In this document: piece after piece, positions 12,977-13,054 of the stretch | How positions within the stretch are numbered: the stretch's first letter is position 1 | How the letters are laid out: every line of letters starts with the position of its first letter | Origin: Pseudomonadota bacterium | GTDB taxonomy: Bacteria > Pseudomonadota > Gammaproteobacteria > Burkholderiales > Thiobacillaceae | DNA length: 13,054 nt | Direction: 5' to 3' | NCBI GenBank assembly: GCA_021791235.1 | Contig: JAJYXA010000430.1 | Location: 1 to 13,054, forward strand | Position numbers and translations under genes: made by a program | Notes under the pieces: model-generated | Database searches by the model: none | The model's input: the letters and a program-made list of their open reading frames with translations, nothing else | Told to the model about the DNA's origin: nothing

Positions 12977-13054
12977 CTGAGCCGAATATGTCAGCGTTTG
13001 TCCTTTTGGCGAAGGAGGCGAACGATGAGCGAGGCAAAGCAATCTGGGCAAGCC
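12945..13054 (+). mobile_element. Left end of an IS66-family insertion sequence (continues beyond the window)
   Basis: Exactly where the IS701 transposase loses its similarity, the sequence GTAAGCGTCCCC begins; GTAAGCG is the typical terminus of IS66-family elements. About 80 bp further a strong AAGGAGG site introduces a new gene. The 8-bp target duplication expected for IS66 cannot be checked without the right end. Confidence 0.6.
13025..13054 (+). CDS. Start of the first IS66 gene, probably the accessory protein TnpA (partial)
   Basis: Only ten codons are visible (MSEAKQSGQA), preceded by AAGGAGG with 7 nt spacing. In IS66 elements the first gene after the left repeat is the small HTH protein TnpA, needed for transposition. 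The identification rests on its position in the element; the residues themselves are too few. Confidence 0.45.
   Translation, partial: MSEAKQSGQA

Noticed and set aside
1..13054. CRISPR arrays, tRNA or rRNA genes, phage structural genes
   Set aside because: No regularly spaced repeats, cloverleaf-like or rRNA-like sequence, or phage proteins were seen on either strand.

Overview
The window reads as a proteobacterial, most probably betaproteobacterial (Burkholderiales-like), accessory region next to a core gene. Two Bug-type (tripartite tricarboxylate transporter) periplasmic receptor genes, one intact and one broken, point that way, since this family is most expanded in betaproteobacteria. 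So do the mix of CoA-dependent catabolic enzymes and the IS630, IS701 and IS66 sequences. The organism assignment is an inference.

Layout. Positions 3-533 are the C-terminal half of GMP reductase (guaC), a GC-rich core gene. Positions 576-1823 are a gene graveyard: a toxin-antitoxin locus with an intact antitoxin and a toxin that has lost its C-terminal half, the first ~50 codons of a secreted amidohydrolase-like protein, an orphan XRE-type antitoxin, and an unrecognised C-terminal gene fragment on the minus strand. Positions 1881-2861 carry an intact D-2-hydroxyacid dehydrogenase behind a good sigma70-type promoter. It converges on a Bug receptor fragment that lacks its N-terminal two thirds (2886-3168).

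From 3186 to 12186 all genes run on the plus strand and form a catabolic block: acuR (TetR-type regulator), acuI (acrylyl-CoA reductase), a Bug receptor, an acyl-CoA ligase, an enoyl-CoA hydratase, an enolase-superfamily dehydratase or racemase, and an acyl-CoA dehydrogenase homologue. The acuR promoter has a perfect palindrome, AGACCGGTCT, between its -35 and -10 boxes. The predicted transcription start falls on the start codon, so the mRNA may be leaderless. A complete 1,164-bp IS630-family element with TA target duplication sits between acuR and acuI. Removing it leaves a 48-bp acuR-acuI gap, so this was probably one operon.

The most interesting protein is the acyl-CoA dehydrogenase homologue at 11011-12186. 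Neither usual site for the catalytic glutamate holds an acid: Gln244 stands at the isovaleryl-CoA dehydrogenase position and Gly370 at the medium-chain position. A glutamine at that place, together with an arginine near residue 85, is what I recall for 3-sulfinopropionyl-CoA desulfinase, an enzyme with this fold that releases sulfite and makes propionyl-CoA. AcuI also makes propionyl-CoA, from acrylyl-CoA. A working hypothesis is a pathway in which an imported acid is activated by the ligase and passed through the crotonase, the desulfinase-like enzyme and AcuI towards propionyl-CoA. The true substrate cannot be read from the sequence.

The right end (12302-13054) is a nested insertion: an IS701-family transposase gene cut at 12944 by the left end of an IS66-family element, whose first gene begins at 13025 and runs off the window.
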